In this document: positions 44,215 through 54,560 of the stretch, piece by piece | Layout of the letters: each line of letters opens with the position of its first letter | Position numbering within the stretch: position 1 is the first letter of the stretch | From: Ectobius pallidus | Lineage: Eukaryota; Arthropoda; Insecta; Blattodea; Ectobiidae | Direction of reading: 5' to 3' | Length of the DNA: 64,000 nucleotides | NCBI GenBank assembly: GCA_964059195.1 | Contig: CAXKWD010000003.1 | Coordinates: 19,760,606-19,824,605, forward strand | The notes under the pieces: model-generated | Seen by the model: only the letters and a program-made list of their open reading frames with translations | The model's database searches: none | What the model was told of the DNA's origin: nothing | Translations under genes and position numbers: made by a program

Positions 44215-44775
44215 AATTCATTTGTTTAATCAGTGATAATTGCAATTATAATATCCAGAAAATAAGTTATTTTTGTAATCAATTTCAGAGTTACGGAAGA
44301 ACAAAGGTTTCAAGTTCGATAAGTATACGTAAAGGAATATGTGAGTAGTGATATTTGTCTAAGCTAACTGTATTGAAACTTCCAAAACCGTATATGAACA
44401 CTGTAACATAATTTGTTTTCATGAGAACTGATATACATTTGATAAATTCTGTATAATATACTACCAAAAAGGAGGCACTAAATTAGGCACTACTCCAGCA
44501 ATTTGGTCCAAAAAGAAGAGGCTCCGTCCCGTAGATTTCATAAATGTGTATACAAAGTTTCATGAAAATCCTATAAATAACACTACCCTTATATTCTTTC
44601 AGATATGCCTATCAAACTAGACCTTGTTCTTCCGTAAGCCCTGCTTAATGAATCGATCTGGAGCTTAAGTCAGAAATCAATTTAAAAAACAACTTAACCA
44701 ATTTTCTGCATATCACAATAACAATTATCATTTATTAAACAAAAGCATTCTGGCACTTTCTTACATCAGTTTAAC
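44215..44775. mobile_element. Two family-A fragments in opposite orientation upstream of IR-D
   Basis: A plus-oriented part (about 44215-44585) is joined to a minus-oriented part (about 44595-44775: gaccttgttcttccgtaagc...cattctggcactttcttaca). The latter has the same orientation relative to IR-D as the family-A copies upstream of A, B, C and F. The junction leaves only about 55 bp of conserved promoter before IR-D exon 1. Confidence 0.6.
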
Positions 44776-44830
44776 TTATTTTATTTTATTTTTTATTTCA
44801 CACAGACAAGACATAAAAATTGTTTAAGGC
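44776..44830 (+). promoter_or_regulatory. Shortened conserved 5' flank of IR-D
   Basis: Only the tatttcacacagacaagaca block and about 20 bp before the ATG remain. Upstream homology is replaced by family-A sequence, unlike the ~370 bp kept at the other first exons. Confidence 0.45.
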
Positions 44831-44863
44831 ATGGAAAATACGAAGGCAACCACCGTATTTCAG
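44831..44863 (+). CDS. IR-D: exon 1 (MENTKATTVFQ)
   Basis: ATG at 44831, 11 codons ending CAG, donor gtaaat at 44864. It joins in phase 0 to LFLWLLGSRAMG at 45221 across a 357-bp intron, the shortest of the set and the best demonstration of the gene model. The intron contains a mariner-type end and an inverted SINE. Confidence 0.82.
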
Positions 44864-44937
44864 GTAAATTTCTATTTGCTTATTTTCTTAGACAAAAATT
44901 TATTAGGGACTTGAATTCAAGCTAACTAGTTACAAAG

Positions 44938-45010
44938 TACGAGGGTTGGTCAATAAGAAGGTCTCCAACACTCTAGCCCAAGCTCACAACGTCGGACGAG
45001 AGATTTGGCA
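44938..45010 (+). mobile_element. Mariner-like terminal fragment in IR-D intron 1
   Basis: Begins TACGAGGGTTGGTCAATAAG, a mariner-type terminus related to, but distinct from, the CGAGGG ends at 10901 and 29581. The other end is not seen. Confidence 0.45.
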
Positions 45011-45016
45011 CCACTG

Positions 45017-45175
45017 TTATTTATATTTATATTTATATTTATATTTATATTTATTGTTCCATACATACTATGCAGACTTCTATAAAAATAAAATAAAGTA
45101 AACTGTTCCTTATACAGGCCGTGGAAGCCCTAAAATTTTTAGTGGGTTGAGGCTCTCAGATTTTACACTTCGGCC
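45017..45175 (-). mobile_element. SINE 3' part, inverted relative to IR-D
   Basis: The reverse complement of the taaaatctgagagcctcaac...aacaataaata block, with a (TTTATA)n tail at 45017-45052. In the other units the block lies in the gene's own orientation, so this is an independent insertion or a local inversion. Confidence 0.6.
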
Positions 45176-45220
45176 GACTTATAGTTATAAAATTGTTACT
45201 ATTTTTGCCTTCGTTTTCAG

Positions 45221-47284
45221 TTATTTTTATGGTTGCTAGGATCACGAGCCATGGGGCATATTCCACTAGAGATGAGCGACAACTTGATAAGTGACTGTAC
45301 TTCAGAAATCATAAGAGAACTAATCCCTGCAGAGAAAACAGTACTCATCTTCGAATCTCCCATTGAAATTCATTCTAATTACAATTTAATGTCCATATAT
45401 GGTGATACTGAACCCCTTCCTGAACTTTCGTTTGACAATCCGTTCGAATGTTCTGATAAATGGTATCAGAATGTTGTTATAAATCTTGAAACAATTACAA
45501 ACTGGACATCAAAGATGTATGAAGACAATCAGTTTGTCTACAAAGTTACAGTTAAAAGAGACGACGACTTGAGTAAACTAATTGAGAAATTGCACTATCT
45601 AAATAGATGGCCGATTTTGCTGACACCAGTACCGTTTAAGTTTAATCTTCTACAGTACGCCAACTACGACGCCTACATTCTGGTCTTAAACATAGATAAG
45701 AAGGCTGCAAATGAGATACACTCGCACATAAAAGAGATTATAACCTGGCAGTTGGAAGCACTGACGGAATTTGGATATACCAACTTAAAAGCACTACACA
45801 TTCTTCTGTTTACGGGAAATCCTGTATCTAGGGATGACTTGGAATTTGCGATTAAAATCATGCAAGAATCTACTGGAAAACATATCGTTGCACTCTATCG
45901 TGACAAGGAAGTAGTTAAAGCATATTCATGGAGTCCTTATCAGCAACCCTCAGGTGTATGTGGACGATTTCAGAAAATGCATATTCTATACACTTGTCGT
46001 TACGTGCATAAAAGACCACAAATTGCAACAATTATAAGAAAGAATAGTGACGGCATTATAAAGCAGGGTATTGATCTATCTATAGATTTATCGGGTTGTT
46101 ATCTACACTACGATGCTTCTGATGTTGGATTCATCACCGAAGATAATCCGTGGGAATGTCCTCTAATCGCCGATTTCGAAGAAAATCTCAGCCGTTATAT
46201 GGGAATGTTGGGATTGAATACGCCTTATACTTTGAATGAGAGAGAGAAAAAAACTAGAAGAATTATGATGGTTGACACGAAGGCCATGATCGCCAACCCC
46301 AGGATTGAAAAAGCAATATATTTTTACACAGAAGAATATACATTTTTCGTACCGTTAGCGGAGAAATACCCTCGATGGAAAAGCATGTCCAGGGTTTTCA
46401 CCACATCGGCGTGGGCGATGATATTTGTGTCCATCCTTGTTGCAGGTCTAGGGTTTAAGCTACTGTCCTCATTTACTCTTAGCAAGGACCATGGGGGATA
46501 CAATGACACCATGCACTGTTTGGCAGACTCTTGGGCTGTGATGTTAGGCGTCGGAATAAACAAAATGCCTCGAACAACACTTCTAAGTATTTTGTTTGCA
46601 AGCTGGATCATGTATTCTATTGGTGTAACTACTGTTTTCCAAGCTCATGTTACCACATACCTATTCGAACCGGGATTTCTACATCAGTTTGACAAATTCG
46701 AAGAACTGAGTGATTTCAATTTATCTTTTTATAATGCAGAGCTTTTTGAAAAGTTCATTGACGAATACGGATCTCATACTAGAAATCGTTCTTTCTATAT
46801 CCCAGATACTATGGACGCTTTCTTTTTTGCAGTCTTAGCACCCAGGACTGCTGTATTTTCTACAAGAGCACAGTATGAGTTTTTTCGTGTTTTTTGGTAC
46901 ATGTACTATGCAAACCAATGCAACTATAATCTGAAATATCTACACCAGTTGAGCGAAAATATTTTTTATAGACATGTGGGTGTGTACTTCATTTCAGACG
47001 AACTTTTGCAGGACAAACTAAAGAAATTCATGACTGGAATGGTTGAAGGGGGCATGTCCCGGAAAGTTTTTGAATACAGACTTGATCTCCAATTAAAGAA
47101 GTTCGCTGCAAAATATAATTCTTTAGAAAAAGAATATATGCCGATGTCATTAACACATCTTCAGTCGCCTATGTACTTTTATTTAATGGGTTTGGCTCTT
47201 AGCTTGTTCTCGTTTGTCGTGGAATTATGTGTGTATTATAGAAGAATCTTCACCAGGTTTGTAATGTTTTCGAATTGGTCTTAA
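45221..47284 (+). CDS. IR-D: divergent ionotropic receptor, exon 2 (687 codons)
   Basis: Intact. It starts right after ttttcag at 45220 and stops at 47284; the 11-codon first exon brings the total to 698 residues. Features: S1 with WSPYQQPSGVCGRFQKMH, TEEYTFFVPLAEKYPRW, TM1 WAMIFVSILVAGLGFKLL, pore loop LADSWAVMLGVGINK (Ile in place of Val), TM2 ending VTTYLFEPGF, S2 and TM3 (MYFYLMGLALSLFSFVVEL). It uses HVTTYL like E and F, where A, B and C use YVTTYL, matching the two orientation groups. AATAAA at 47301-47306 follows the stop closely. Probably functional. Confidence 0.93.
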   Translation, partial: LFLWLLGSRAMGHIPLEMSDNLISDCTSEIIRELIPAEKTVLIFESPIEIHSNYNLMSIYGDTEPLPELSFDNPFECSDKWYQNVVINLETITNWTSKMYEDNQFVYKVTVKRDDDLSKLIEKLHYLNRWPILLTPVPFKFNLLQYANYDAYILVLNIDKKAANEIHSHIKEIITWQLEALTEFGYTNLKALHILLFTGNPVSRDDLEFAIKIMQESTGKHIVALYRDKEVVKAYSWSPYQQPSGVCGRFQKMHILYTCRYVHKRPQIATIIRKNSDGIIKQGIDLSIDLSGCYLHYDASDVGFITEDNPWECPLIADFEENLSRYMGMLGLNTPYTLNEREKKTRRIMMVDTKAMIANPRIEKAIYFYTEEYTFFVPLAEKYPRWKSMSRVFTTSAWAMIFVSILVAGLGFKLLSSFTLSKDHGGYNDTMHCLADSWAVMLGVGINKMPRTTLLSILFASWIMYSIGVTTVFQAHVTTYLFEPGFLHQFDKFEELSDFNLSFYNAELFEKFIDEYGSHTRNRSFYIPDTMDAFFFAVLAPRTAVFSTRAQYEFFRVFWYMYYANQCNYNLKYLHQLSENIFYRHVGVYFISDELLQDKLKKFMTGMVEGGMSRKVFEYRLDLQLKKFAAKYNSLEKEYMPMSLTHLQSPMYFYLMGLALSLFSFVVELCVYYRRIFTRFVMFSNWS

Positions 47285-47960
47285 TATTATCCGTGGTTCA
47301 AATAAATAGGCCTACCTGATAAACCAAGTATTTACATAATTTAGGAAGTTTTCTTAGGTTGAAGAATGGACACGACAAAAAGTTGGAGATAAAACAGAAA
47401 GAAATTCGAAGAGTTCATAAATTAATATTTGGGATCAATTTTGAAAGTCGATGGTAATAGTTACTTTGAAACTGAAATAAAGATATATGTGCAGAAAGAG
47501 AACAATAATTCGCATGTTAATGTATCAAAGAAGTATAGAGAGGGATTTATAGACTATTTATGCTACAAGCTTGTAATTTAATGCACTTAACTAAAATCTA
47601 AATTAAAATAACATCTTCAACTTTCAATTAAATATAATCATTTGTTTATCAATTCACTTATTGATTTTATCTAGTACTGTTAATTTAACTATTTCCAGGC
47701 AACAAAAACTGATTTTTTAATTCATCAAAACATAAATACCTTCAAAACTTAAAACAAGCCTGTTGCCATGAAACAATTCCTCAATCATATAAAGATTAAT
47801 GTTGATCTACCTTTATGGGAGAAGATATAATTTATCAATTTCATTTATTAATGTGAAAATTTAAATTTTGGTAACGAGCTCTTCAAGTTTGCGTGCACTG
47901 GCATGTTTGCATGTACTTAAAATTTGGCGTCAGCAACACTTTTCCGTGCTACAATAGTTG
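47285..47960. other. IR-D 3' flank, fused to the IR-E intron
   Basis: Homologous to the first ~1.1 kb of the E and F 3' flanks (shared aaacaattcctcaatcatataaagatta and gcatgtacttaaaat), then breaks off at about 47950-47970. From there the sequence matches the interior of the IR-F intron (from about 58165). No gene. Confidence 0.65.
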
Positions 47961-47969
47961 AAGTAATGG

Positions 47970-49312
47970 TTTTGATCATTCTAAAATGGACACACATCCA
48001 AAATGAATGGTGTAAAATGCGATGTTCAATTTTTATCATATATAAGTGTTAATACTCATATTATTGAAGATTTTAGGTTGACGAAAGAAACCTATATGTA
48101 GACTACTATCATAAACTCAAGATACACCTCCAGGTTAAACAGATTAAGGGATCTTACCGATCATCTCCTTACTATAACAGTTTCAAGCTGTTTAGGTCTG
48201 CCTTTTTGGGTCACAATTCTTTTCCGTCATAAGACATTTCGGGCACTCCAGCATTTTGGTCACTCTCACATTTCGGTCCTAGAGACATTTAGGTAGGACG
48301 GTGTGATCCAGATCATCTATCTCCTTTGTCAGACACCTGGAAAAAATCTCAGGCTATTCTGCCAGTTTGGGCTATGTTGCAACTGCGTAGCTAGAAACCT
48401 AATTGTTCGAAATAAGTTAGTTCATTACAGATGTTATTGTAAACCTCTCTTCTTTGAGTATGAAATATTGCAATTGTAATCCATTACCGTATTTATTATA
48501 TATCTTATTACACGTCCATATACATGGCTGCCATTGGGGGTGTAAGGTACTTTTTGCTCACAACATTGTACATTTTATCATATAAGGCATATGTATAACT
48601 ACTAAAAGTTCAATTCTTTCCCCACAACAATATTTTCAAGTCGGCGAATCTGCGTCCATACCAACATTACTGACAATAATCGGAAAAGATGTACATTACA
48701 ACACTAGAAGAAATGCTGGCATCAACATTCTAATACGGAGATTAAGCAAAACAGTACAGTCATATTTTATAACATGTAAAATGATGAAATAAAAAACAGT
48801 GGTTTTAAAACGTACTCTATAAATGGTTAGTAAAAATTCCTTCCATATGTATGATGACTTTTTAATTAAAGAGATGGTAATTGCCGTATGGTATTTATTT
48901 ATAAACTCTGATATACCTGTATTTTTGCATAAAGACACTATAATAAATATGATATATGTAACTATAATAGTATTTCCATAATGGTGGAGTATGCTGTGGT
49001 GCAATTGGTTGAGGTTAGAGAGACCGGAAGTTCGCGGGTTCTTTCCCTCATGAGTTCGTTGGGGTTTTTTTTAATTGACATATAGCCCTGGGGTCGACTC
49101 AGTCTGTAAAAGAAACGAGTATCAAGAGAAAGACTGTGTAAAATCTGAGAGCCTCAACCCACTGAAACCCTTAGGGCCTCCACGGCCTGTATAGGAACTG
49201 TATACTTTATTTTATTTTATAGTAGTCTAGATTGTAGAGTGGAACAATAAATACTCAAATTATAAAAAACATGTAATTACAAAATAGTCACTATTTTTGC
49301 CTTCGTTTTCAG
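47970..49312 (+). other. IR-E upstream region: intron remnant without exon 1
   Basis: Collinear with IR-F intron 1 (58165-59782) in blocks at about 47970-48250 and 48290-48600, ending at the conserved acceptor at 49311-49312. The exon-1 motif and the cacacagacaagaca promoter block are absent from the whole interval between IR-D and IR-E. Confidence 0.65.
48978..49250 (+). mobile_element. tRNA-derived SINE upstream of IR-E exon 2
   Basis: Box-A-like tggtgcaattggttgagg, box-B-like gggttctttcc (about 49036-49046), body ccctggggtcgactcagtct, then taaaatctgagagcctcaac and an aacaataaata tail. It is the most complete copy of the SINE that flanks several receptor acceptors. Confidence 0.6.
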
Positions 49313-51400
49313 TTATTGATGTGGGTGCTAGGAGCACGGGCCAAGGAGAATATTCCGCTTGAGATGAGCGACAACTTGCTGAGTGACTGCACTTCAGAAA
49401 TCATGAGACGACTAATCCCTTCAGGGAAAACCGTTCTCATATTCGAATCTCCGATTAATATTGATTCCAACTATAATTTAAGGTCCATACATGACGATAC
49501 TACAAGGCTTCCTGACCTTACGTTTGACGATCCATTCCAATGTTCTCATGAATTGGATCATAATTTTGTCATAAGTCTCGAAACTATTACCAACTGGACA
49601 TCAAAGATCTATGAAGACAATCAGTTCGTCTACAAAGTTATAGTTGAAAGCGACGACGACTTGAATAAACTAGTTGAGAAATTGCACTATCTAAATAGAT
49701 GGCTGATTTTGATGACACCAGTACCGTTTAAATTTAATCTTGTACAGTATGCAAACTACGACGCCTACATTCTGGTCTTAAACATAGATGAGAAGGCTGC
49801 AAATGAGATACATTCGCATATAGAGGAGACTATAATCCTGCAATTTGAAACACTGATGGAATTTAGATATACCAACTTAAAAGCACTACACATTCTTCTG
49901 TTCACGGGAAATCCCGTATCTAGGGAGGCCTTGGCATTTGCGATCAAAAGCATGCAAGTATTATATGGTATAAAACATATCATTGCAATCTATCGTGACA
50001 AGGAAGTAGTTAAAGCATATTCGTGGAGTCCTTATCAGCGACCTTCAGGTGTGTGTGGACGATTTCAGAAAATGCATATTCTATACTCTTGTCGTTACGT
50101 ACATAAAAGACCACAAATTGCAACATTTATAAGAGAGAATAGTTACGGCGTTATAAAACAGGGTATTGATCTATCTATAGATTTATCGGGTTGTTATCTA
50201 CACTACGACGCTTCTGATGTTGGATTTGTCACGGAAGATAACCCTTGGGAACGTCCTCTAATCGCCGATTTCGAAGAAAATCTTAGCCGTTATATGGGAA
50301 TGAATATGCATCCGCCATCTACTTGGAATGAGAGAGAGATGGCATCAAGAAGTATTGTGATGTATGACACGCATTCCGTCATCGGCGACTACAGGCATGA
50401 AAAGGCAATTTATTTTTACACAGAAGAATATACATTCTTTGTGCCGTTAGCAGAGAAATTCCCTCGATGGAAGAGCATGTCCAGGGTTTTCACCACTTCG
50501 GCGTGGGCGATGATATTTGTATCCATCCTTGTTGCAGGTCTAGGATTTAAGCTACTGTCCTCATTTACTCTTAGCAAGGACCATGGGGGATACAATGATA
50601 CCATTCACTGTTTGGTCGACTCTTGGGCTGTGATGTTAGGCGTCGGGGTAAACAAAAAGCCTCGAACAACACTTCTAAGTATATTGTTTGCAAGCTGGGT
50701 CATATATTCTATTAGTGTAACTACTGTTTTCCAAGCTCATGTTACCACATACCTATTCGAACCTGGATTTCTACATCAGGTTGACAAATACGAAGAAATG
50801 GGCAATTTCAATTTATCTTTTTATAATGCAGAGCTTTTTGTAAAGTTCATTGACGAATACGGATCTCATACTAGAAATCGTTCTTTCTATCTCCCAGAGG
50901 CTATCGATGCTTTCATTTTTGCAGAATTAGTGCCCAAGACTGCTGTATTTTCTACAAGGGCACAGTATGAGTTTTTTCATGTTTATTGGCACATGTACTA
51001 TGCAAAGGATTGCAACTATAATCCGAAACATCTACACCAGTTCAGCGAAACTATTTTTCATAGACATGTGGGTGTGTATTTATTTTCAGACGAACTTTTG
51101 GGGGACAAAGTAAGGAAATTCATGACTGGATTGGTTGAAGGGGGCATGTCCGGGAAAGTTTTTGAATACAGATTTGATCTCCAATTGAAGAAGTTCGCTG
51201 CAAAATATCATTTGGTGGAAGAAGAATACGTCCCGATGTCATTAACACATCTTCAGTCGCCTGTATACTTTTATTTAATTGGCTTGGCTCTTAGCTTGTT
51301 GTTTTTTGTCGTTGAATTATGTGTGTATTATAGAAGAATCTTCACCATGTTTGTAAGGATTTTAATTGGTATTAATATGTTCCCTGGTAAAAATAAATAG
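49313..51400 (+). CDS. IR-E: divergent ionotropic receptor, exon 2 (695 codons, altered C-terminus)
   Basis: Open from the acceptor at 49312 to 51400. S1, TM1 (WAMIFVSILVAGLGFKLL), pore loop LVDSWAVMLGVGVNK (Val for Ala), TM2, S2 and TM3 are all present. Near the end, one base is missing compared with the others (gattttaattgg for gatttcgaattgg). The usual VRISNWY ending becomes VRILIGINMFPGKNK, and the stop TAG at 51398-51400 overlaps the AATAAA at 51392-51397. No first exon is found upstream. The nearest in-frame ATG (49319) would give MWVLGARAKENIP and a short leader. It might be transcribed with exon 1 of IR-D, or be a recent pseudogene with an intact frame. Confidence 0.85.
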   Translation, partial: LLMWVLGARAKENIPLEMSDNLLSDCTSEIMRRLIPSGKTVLIFESPINIDSNYNLRSIHDDTTRLPDLTFDDPFQCSHELDHNFVISLETITNWTSKIYEDNQFVYKVIVESDDDLNKLVEKLHYLNRWLILMTPVPFKFNLVQYANYDAYILVLNIDEKAANEIHSHIEETIILQFETLMEFRYTNLKALHILLFTGNPVSREALAFAIKSMQVLYGIKHIIAIYRDKEVVKAYSWSPYQRPSGVCGRFQKMHILYSCRYVHKRPQIATFIRENSYGVIKQGIDLSIDLSGCYLHYDASDVGFVTEDNPWERPLIADFEENLSRYMGMNMHPPSTWNEREMASRSIVMYDTHSVIGDYRHEKAIYFYTEEYTFFVPLAEKFPRWKSMSRVFTTSAWAMIFVSILVAGLGFKLLSSFTLSKDHGGYNDTIHCLVDSWAVMLGVGVNKKPRTTLLSILFASWVIYSISVTTVFQAHVTTYLFEPGFLHQVDKYEEMGNFNLSFYNAELFVKFIDEYGSHTRNRSFYLPEAIDAFIFAELVPKTAVFSTRAQYEFFHVYWHMYYAKDCNYNPKHLHQFSETIFHRHVGVYLFSDELLGDKVRKFMTGLVEGGMSGKVFEYRFDLQLKKFAAKYHLVEEEYVPMSLTHLQSPVYFYLIGLALSLLFFVVELCVYYRRIFTMFVRILIGINMFPGKNK

Positions 51401-52660
51401 GCCTATCAAATAAACCAACTCGAGGAAGGGTGGTGTTGAAAATTTGGAGATAGAGCAGGAAGAAATTAGAAAAGTTCATAAACTAACATTTGGGGTCAAT
51501 TTTGGAAGTCGATAGAAAAAGTTACTTTTAAACTGAAATCAAGATATATGCGCTGGAAATAGAACATGACCGAAGTAATGAGAGGGATATTCTAGATTAT
51601 TTCTGCCATAAACTTGTAATTTAACATACTTAACTATAATCCAAATAATAATAATATTTTCAACTTTCAGTATAATATATCGAAATGTTTTTTTATTTAA
51701 ACTAACTGACTTTGTCTAATACTAGCACAAAATTGTATGTTTAGTTGACTGTTTCCTGCCAACAAAAGCTAATCTTTATATTCATCAAAACATAAAATGC
51801 TATAGAATATTGCGATACTAGTGCCGTAAGCGATGCATACAGATCGAGGAAAGAGTTTGAAAAAACGAGGCGCTTGCGCTGATTTTTTTTTAATTTCCGA
51901 GATCCGTTATGCGCTTACGGCACGAGTATTGCATGCTATTTTTGCACGATGAATGTTTATATCAATTTAATTATATTATTCGAGATATTAGCTGAAAATA
52001 TTATGTATATACATTATTGAAGATAGATGTCTTATATTTCAGAAAGTGATTCGCATGTGTTGGTTGTTATGGGGACTGAATGTTTGTCCTGTTAAAGCCA
52101 CCGCAAACTAGGGGGGGCATGGTTCCGGTCCTCGATAAAGGCTTGTATTATAATGGTTTTACTTACGGCACGTGTGCTTTTTGTCATTTTTACAGCACTG
52201 AGATTTCTTTTGTGTTCATAGCAACCAGATTGCGTGTGGGAATGTCAAGTTACGATCCACTGCAACAATATTCGTAAGTACCACTAATTAGTTATGTCGT
52301 GGGGAAAAAAAAACATGAAAAACACTTGTTACCAGGAAACAATTCCTCATTCATATAAAGATTAAGGTACCTCTATTTTTGTGGCAGAAGACATAATTTA
52401 TGAAATTCACTAAATAACATGGAAATTGAACTTGAGAGAAGGAGCAGGCATGTTTGCATTTACTTAAAATATGGTATCAGCAATGCGTTTTCATGCGCTC
52501 AGTTGGCATAAAATTTTACAGAGTTACTGCTAAATCCCTTTGCATTAAAATCCAGCATAAAAATTACTAAACCAACATCTCTGTCATACCTTAAAATAAA
52601 TTAAATGGAATAAGAACATTTTAAATAAAAATGTGTAAATATAGCCCTATTTTGAAACTG
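51401..52660. other. IR-E 3' flank
   Basis: Homologous to the 3' flanks of the other receptors (gtttattcatcaaaacataaa, aattcctcattcatataaag). Interrupted by the fold-back segment at 51805-51960 and by a stretch at 52020-52310 with a gcatggttccggtcctcgat core. No gene. Confidence 0.5.
51805..51960. mobile_element. Small inverted-repeat element (ACTAGTGCCGTAAGCG / CGCTTACGGCACGAGT)
   Basis: The two halves face each other over about 110 bp. The right edge tgcatgctatttttgcacga recurs inverted at 53680-53705, so both belong to one MITE family. Confidence 0.5.
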
Positions 52661-52662
52661 TG

Positions 52663-52668
<6 letters not shown>

Positions 52669-52754
<86 letters not shown>
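52669..52754. repeat. Compound (TA)n(TG)n microsatellite
   Basis: About 40 bp of TA followed by about 42 bp of TG. The Thr-His and Tyr-Ile repeat frames across it are not genes. Confidence 0.97.
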
Positions 52755-52756
<2 letters not shown>

Positions 52757-52769
52757 TGTGTGTCACTGG

Positions 52770-53120
52770 TACAAGTATAATGTTATATGGGGCAGGGACA
52801 TGGACATTAGACATTAGAGAGAAAGCAAACAAATTATTGACTATTGAAACGGACATCTGGAGGGGAGCAAAGAGAATATGAAGTAGGGAGAGTATTATAA
52901 ATTCAAGAATTACAAAAAACAACGGAGGTGGGATAAAATTACAGAAATAATTGAAGTAATGAAATTAATGTGGTTTGAACATGTGACGAGAATGAAGGTT
53001 GACGGAATACCAAAGATGATGATTACATGAACTGCAGAGAAAATAGGCCAAACCGTGTGGACATTAGACGGACGGTGTTAGAAGTATGATCACATGAGAG
53101 GTAACAGAAAAAGTTGCTGA
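52770..53120 (+). mobile_element. Decayed LINE RT C-terminal relic in the IR-E 3' flank
   Basis: Reads a VLYGAGTWTLDI-like start, KANKLLTIETDIWRGAKRI, stop, then a WFEHVTRMK..GIPK-like stretch in another frame. Paralogue of 62915-63250 (+), 3650-4085 (-) and 17085-17515 (-). Confidence 0.6.
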
Positions 53121-53339
53121 ACATGGAATTTTGTGGAGAGACGGAACATAATTACTATTCCCAATAAGAAGAGTTAGAATCTTCTTTTGAATGTGTAGTT
53201 AATTAGTCATTGCTAAACGAGAAATGAACTTGAGAATATATAACTGATTTTTTTCAATTTATTACATACTGTATGCCTATATCATAACTTCAGTTTTTTC
53301 CAGTATCAGTTTTGGTAGTTACTGTTTTCAGATTTGTTC

Positions 53340-53880
53340 AAAAGTATTTTTTGCACTCCTTAGCTAGTAAGTGTTTCTTACGACAGTTGTTTACATGGCT
53401 CGTAACTTGACATTACCACACGCAATCTTGTTGCTAGGGGCGACGGGCGGAAAGTGAATTGTTGCTAGGGGCGACGGGCGGAAAGTTACTTTACCGCCCG
53501 CAAATGCTTATTTGCGAGCAGAAATGACCAAGGCCTCCCCGCTTTATAAATATTCGGTTGCCATAAACAATAACAAATGCGAATCCCTTTCTGAAATAAG
53601 CACCATTCTTCAAGTCTGTATTTACATAATATTTTCAGGTAATATCACAATTAATATAATTAAATTGATATAAGTAACCGTCGTGCAAAAAATAGCATGC
53701 AACACACGGACCGTAAAGGCATTTACGGGTCTCGAAAACTTAAAAACCCTTGGCTGCGCCTCGGGTTTTCAATCTGTTTCCTCGACCCGTAAACGTGCCT
53801 TTCCGCCCTTGTGTCGCAATATACTATTTACTTCTAACACAAGCTTTAGAAATTCAAGTGATGCCACTTCGAAATATTAT
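53340..53880. mobile_element. GC-richer inserted region with tandem and inverted repeats
   Basis: It interrupts the 3' flank that is continuous in the IR-F unit near 63410-63450. It contains a 32-bp tandem duplication (gttgctaggggcgacgggcg, 53432-53487) and an inverted match of gtaacttgacattaccacac to 52200-52260. A terminal section (53690-53815) has imperfect inverted arms gaccgtaaaggcatttacgg / cgacccgtaaacgtgccttt. No protein family recognised. Confidence 0.45.
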
Positions 53881-53904
53881 ATCTACAGTTTTCTTGTTAA
53901 GTGT

Positions 53905-54035
53905 CAGTATGGTACTTTATTTAAGATTGTGTGGGGGACGGGAAAATGTCTGCCTGTCTGTCTGTCTTTCCGTGTGTCTGTACGCGCCATAACTCAAATA
54001 CGCTTTATCGGATTTTCTTGAAACTCGGTGTACGC
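53905..54035 (-). mobile_element. Family-A terminal fragment
   Basis: The inverse of the right end: agattgtgtgggggacggga, tctgtctgtct run, then actcaaatacgctttatcgg. Confidence 0.6.
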
Positions 54036-54179
54036 AGTTTTCTTGTTTTATTTACTATGTAAATTTGAAGTAATGCATATTTCTTTTTACCTTTTTTTTT
54101 TTTACTTTTCTACCAGTTTGTTATAAACTTGATTGATTGTTTCTTTGTTTAATTGTAAATCAATATAACCCTAATTCTA

Positions 54180-54560
54180 AATGTGATAAAATTATTATTA
54201 TATTATTATTAAAAAATTAATATATCCCAGTTTTGCCATGGTCAATTCCCTGACCTAACACTATTAATAAATTTAACAATTCTATGACCAACTGATCGAA
54301 AGAGAACTATTATTGTTATTATTATTATTATTTTTATTATTATTAATATTATTATTATTATTACATTTATATACAGTATACAATGTTAACATCTTTTTGT
54401 GCCTGAAGTATTATTTTTCCTCCATTCCTCTGTGTCAATCTAATTCATATGTAGTAGTTCTCTTTCTTTCATTCGTGTACTAATCTCCTTCATCCACGAA
54501 TTTCGAGGCCTGCCTCTGGTCCTTCTTCCAGATGGATACCATTATCATACCCTTCTTGTT
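54180..54560 (-). mobile_element. LINE 3' end with (AAT)n tail
   Basis: The minus strand reads GRPRNSWMKEISTRMKEREL...DTEEWRKN, the extreme C-terminus of RTE-like ORFs, followed by AAT-triplet tail sequences (54180-54360). A homologous fragment lies at 63785-64000. Confidence 0.6.

Noticed and set aside
52647..52922. Thr-His and Tyr-Ile repeat protein
   Set aside because: Translation of the TA/TG microsatellite.
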